A stretch of 64,000 nucleotides of DNA from Sinohyriopsis cumingii (lineage: Eukaryota > Mollusca > Bivalvia > Unionida > Unionidae), in the NCBI GenBank assembly GCA_028554795.2, contig CM068838.1:86804944-86868943 (forward strand). Direction: 5' to 3'. A model generated the notes under the pieces. The model did not search any database. It was not told where the DNA came from and saw only the letters and a list, made by a program, of their open reading frames with translations. The position numbers were made by a program, and so were the translations under genes. Positions 1-64,000 of this stretch are shown here, piece by piece (the first letter of the stretch is position 1; each line of letters begins with the position of its first letter).

Positions 1-852
1 GAGATGTATCAGTCCTCATTTATGCTCCCTCTTTAATAAGGGAGAACAAATGCTAGAAAAATTAAACTAATGAAACTAGGTAAAAGTGAGTACATATTTT
101 CATCACCTGATGTTTTGAACTACATGTTACAATGTGGAATAAAATTTGGCATCATAACACAATGGCATAATTAATCGAAGCACTAAGAATACTGATAATC
201 TGCATTGTTGAGGTGATACTTACAACTGGAAGAACAGAACTCCAGACATATCGCTTATTTATGGCCCTTTATACTATATAACAAACTGCTATAAATATCC
301 TTAATATTTTCCAAAAATAATTATTTTTGTCACTTGAGAATTTATGTTTACATTTGAAATATCTGCAGAATTATTGTGGTGATTTTTTTAAAAGGCATTA
401 TTACAAACATCTATCAGGTCTAATCATTTACCTACTTGCCTCCCTTGACATATTTTTGTAAGACCATATGGTTTATTACTATCATTAGTAATACAAACAA
501 TATTTTGTAAAAGAGAAAGGCTACAAGTCCATAAACATAGCAGGATTTAAAGCCAACTAGCATCATCTTAAGTTATCTTACAAAGGTATGAAATCATATG
601 CAGATATATGACATATGTATATATATGATATATGCACTGGGTTTAATGGAACATCAGCACAGTCCTTGACAAATAGTGCTAATTAAAAATGAAGTTCCCC
701 AAAAATTATGCTAAATCATTTTTCTTTAAAGCAAAAAGATAAACCCTTCCAAATAAGCATAAAAATATAGTCATATAAGATAAAAGGTAAAGATGTGAAA
801 ATTGTAGAACAGGTAATAATACAAAATAAATGATAAAAAAGAATTTAATAAC
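1..852. other. Downstream intron or flank, nothing recognised
   Basis: AT-rich sequence on the 3' side of exon 19. No further in-frame exon, polyadenylation context or repeat could be supported. A short TATA-rich stretch is present near 605-635. Confidence 0.5.
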
Positions 853-62849
<61,997 letters not shown>

Positions 62850-63842
62850 CTTTATAAAGAAAGGTAATTTTGAGAAATAATGAACATCATCCTTGTAAAA
62901 GGGTTAAAATTCTTACAACTCAGAATCACAGGTCAACATTAAACTTTTACATCATGTGGAAACCATGGTAACTATAGACTGCATGAAGACATGAACTGAC
63001 TTATTTTCCTATGGATCATACCAGTTCAAATCATTTTCATTTTACCAATTCAATGCAAGTTATGTTACATCACCAATGTAAGGTAAGAATATGCCTAATT
63101 AAGACTCTACTTTAACAACAATTTTATGTTCAGAAAAATATTCACTTGTCAATAAACATCAACCACTTGTCAGAATGATTGGACTAGTCAATTTATCATA
63201 CAAAACAAGATTTTTACTTTAAAAAGTTGGCATAAAGCTGTATTTTATTCATTACCTCATTTTCTGTACATATATTTTCAGACACCAACACAATTTTTGT
63301 CCAAAAGAAGTTTTCATGCATGTTAATGTTTGGACATCATTTCAAAAGAATTTTAGTATGCACTTATGTCAACTGACACAAGTGTGGTTCTACAATAATA
63401 TGGGATTAATACCATATTTTGGAAAGTGAAGCAATGTCTATCATATTAATTTGAAATAACCCTGACGACTTATATGCACAATTCCCATTGTCAAAAATGT
63501 AAGATTCACATTTCACTGTTCATCTGATTGCTAACCATGATATAATGACTAACATTTGTTTAAAACTATATTAATAATCTGTGGAAAAAAAAATTAAAAA
63601 TAAATCAAACATTAGAAAAACATGTTACCCCTTATAAAAGAGAAACCCGATTAACTGTCCAAGCCATTGTGTTGAAAATTTTTGTTTAACGCTTCCAATG
63701 TGAATAGTACTAAAACCTACACTATGTCATGTACCAGTCATGATGTATTGGTTTCAGTGGATAATAATATATATTTTAAAACAAAAAAAAAAAAAGGAAA
63801 AGAAAAATAACACAAAAACAGAACCTTATTTCATGTGTTTTA
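62850..63842. other. Intron upstream of exon 1, nothing recognised
   Basis: No module exon (phase-1 exit) could be found here, so the previous exon lies beyond the window. Confidence 0.5.
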
Positions 63843-64000
63843 TGTTGTTGTTGTTGTTGAAGGGTTTAACACCATTTTTCAGCACAAGATAGGCTATACA
63901 TGGTGGCCAGTATAACTGGTGGAGGAAGAACACTGGAAAACCCTGGGAAGAACCACCGACCCATGAGAACCTACAGGCAAGCTTTCTCACATATCCATGT
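63843..64000 (-). mobile_element. SINE copy cut by the window end
   Basis: (GTT)n, then agggtttaacaccatttttc, ggctatacatggtggccagt and tttctcacatatcca. The head lies beyond the window. Confidence 0.88.

Overview
The window is AT-rich animal genomic DNA with no bacterial gene organisation. It has long introns, GT/GC...AG splice signals, tRNA-derived SINEs, LINE remnants, several classes of cut-and-paste transposon and many minisatellites. Several dispersed repeats (a core reading gggtttaacgccatttttca next to an (AAC)n tail, the 'gaccttgacctttgacc' units, the 'agcagtttttgagaagta' units) are of a kind common in mollusc genomes. A bivalve or related lophotrochozoan is my best guess, as an inference only.

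The one real gene I can support runs along the minus strand through almost the whole window (62849 down to 853) and is open at both ends. I assembled 19 exons by eye, about 3.08 kb of coding sequence and about 1026 residues. Every exon is flanked by splice signals and every one of the 18 junctions keeps the reading frame. It encodes a large cysteine-rich and glycosylation-site-rich, probably extracellular protein that I cannot assign to a named family. The 5' two thirds is a tandem array of one cysteine-rich module of about 196-198 residues. Copies 1 and 2 use the same four-exon plan (about 171-174, 210-216, 43 and 161-164 nt), with phase-1 introns at both module borders. Copy 3 is remodelled: a shortened first exon, an added 30-nt microexon, its last two exons fused, and a basic RRRR proprotein-convertase-like site at its end. 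After that come a charged and helical linker, a beta-rich region of about 200 residues (glycine/aromatic-rich with alternating hydrophobics), and a segment with a 'VGTVPGGQDV' motif.

Layout by coordinate: 0.9-1.1 kb last visible exon; 1.1-11 kb a long intron with SINEs, a 17-bp minisatellite and a 2-kb Tigger-like element; 11-13.3 kb two exons; 14-18.7 kb a minisatellite, a fold-back MITE and a piggyBac remnant; 18.8 kb exon; 19.6-24.3 kb one TG-rich minisatellite split by a TTAA-flanked element carrying a THAP fragment (Kolobok-like); 24.9-28.3 kb two exons around a decayed tandem duplication, with a Tigger inserted in its second copy; 32-34.2 kb exons; 34.4-36.7 kb a minisatellite made from a splice-donor region and split by a second 2-kb Tigger-like element; 36.7-42 kb module 3 and end of module 2, with a displaced partial exon copy; 47-51 kb rest of module 2; 51.4-54.2 kb LINE remnants; 56-62.8 kb module 1, with a SINE nested in a Tigger-like element nested in an (AT)n tract.

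I see no rRNA, intact tRNA or CRISPR array, and no second host gene with exon support.
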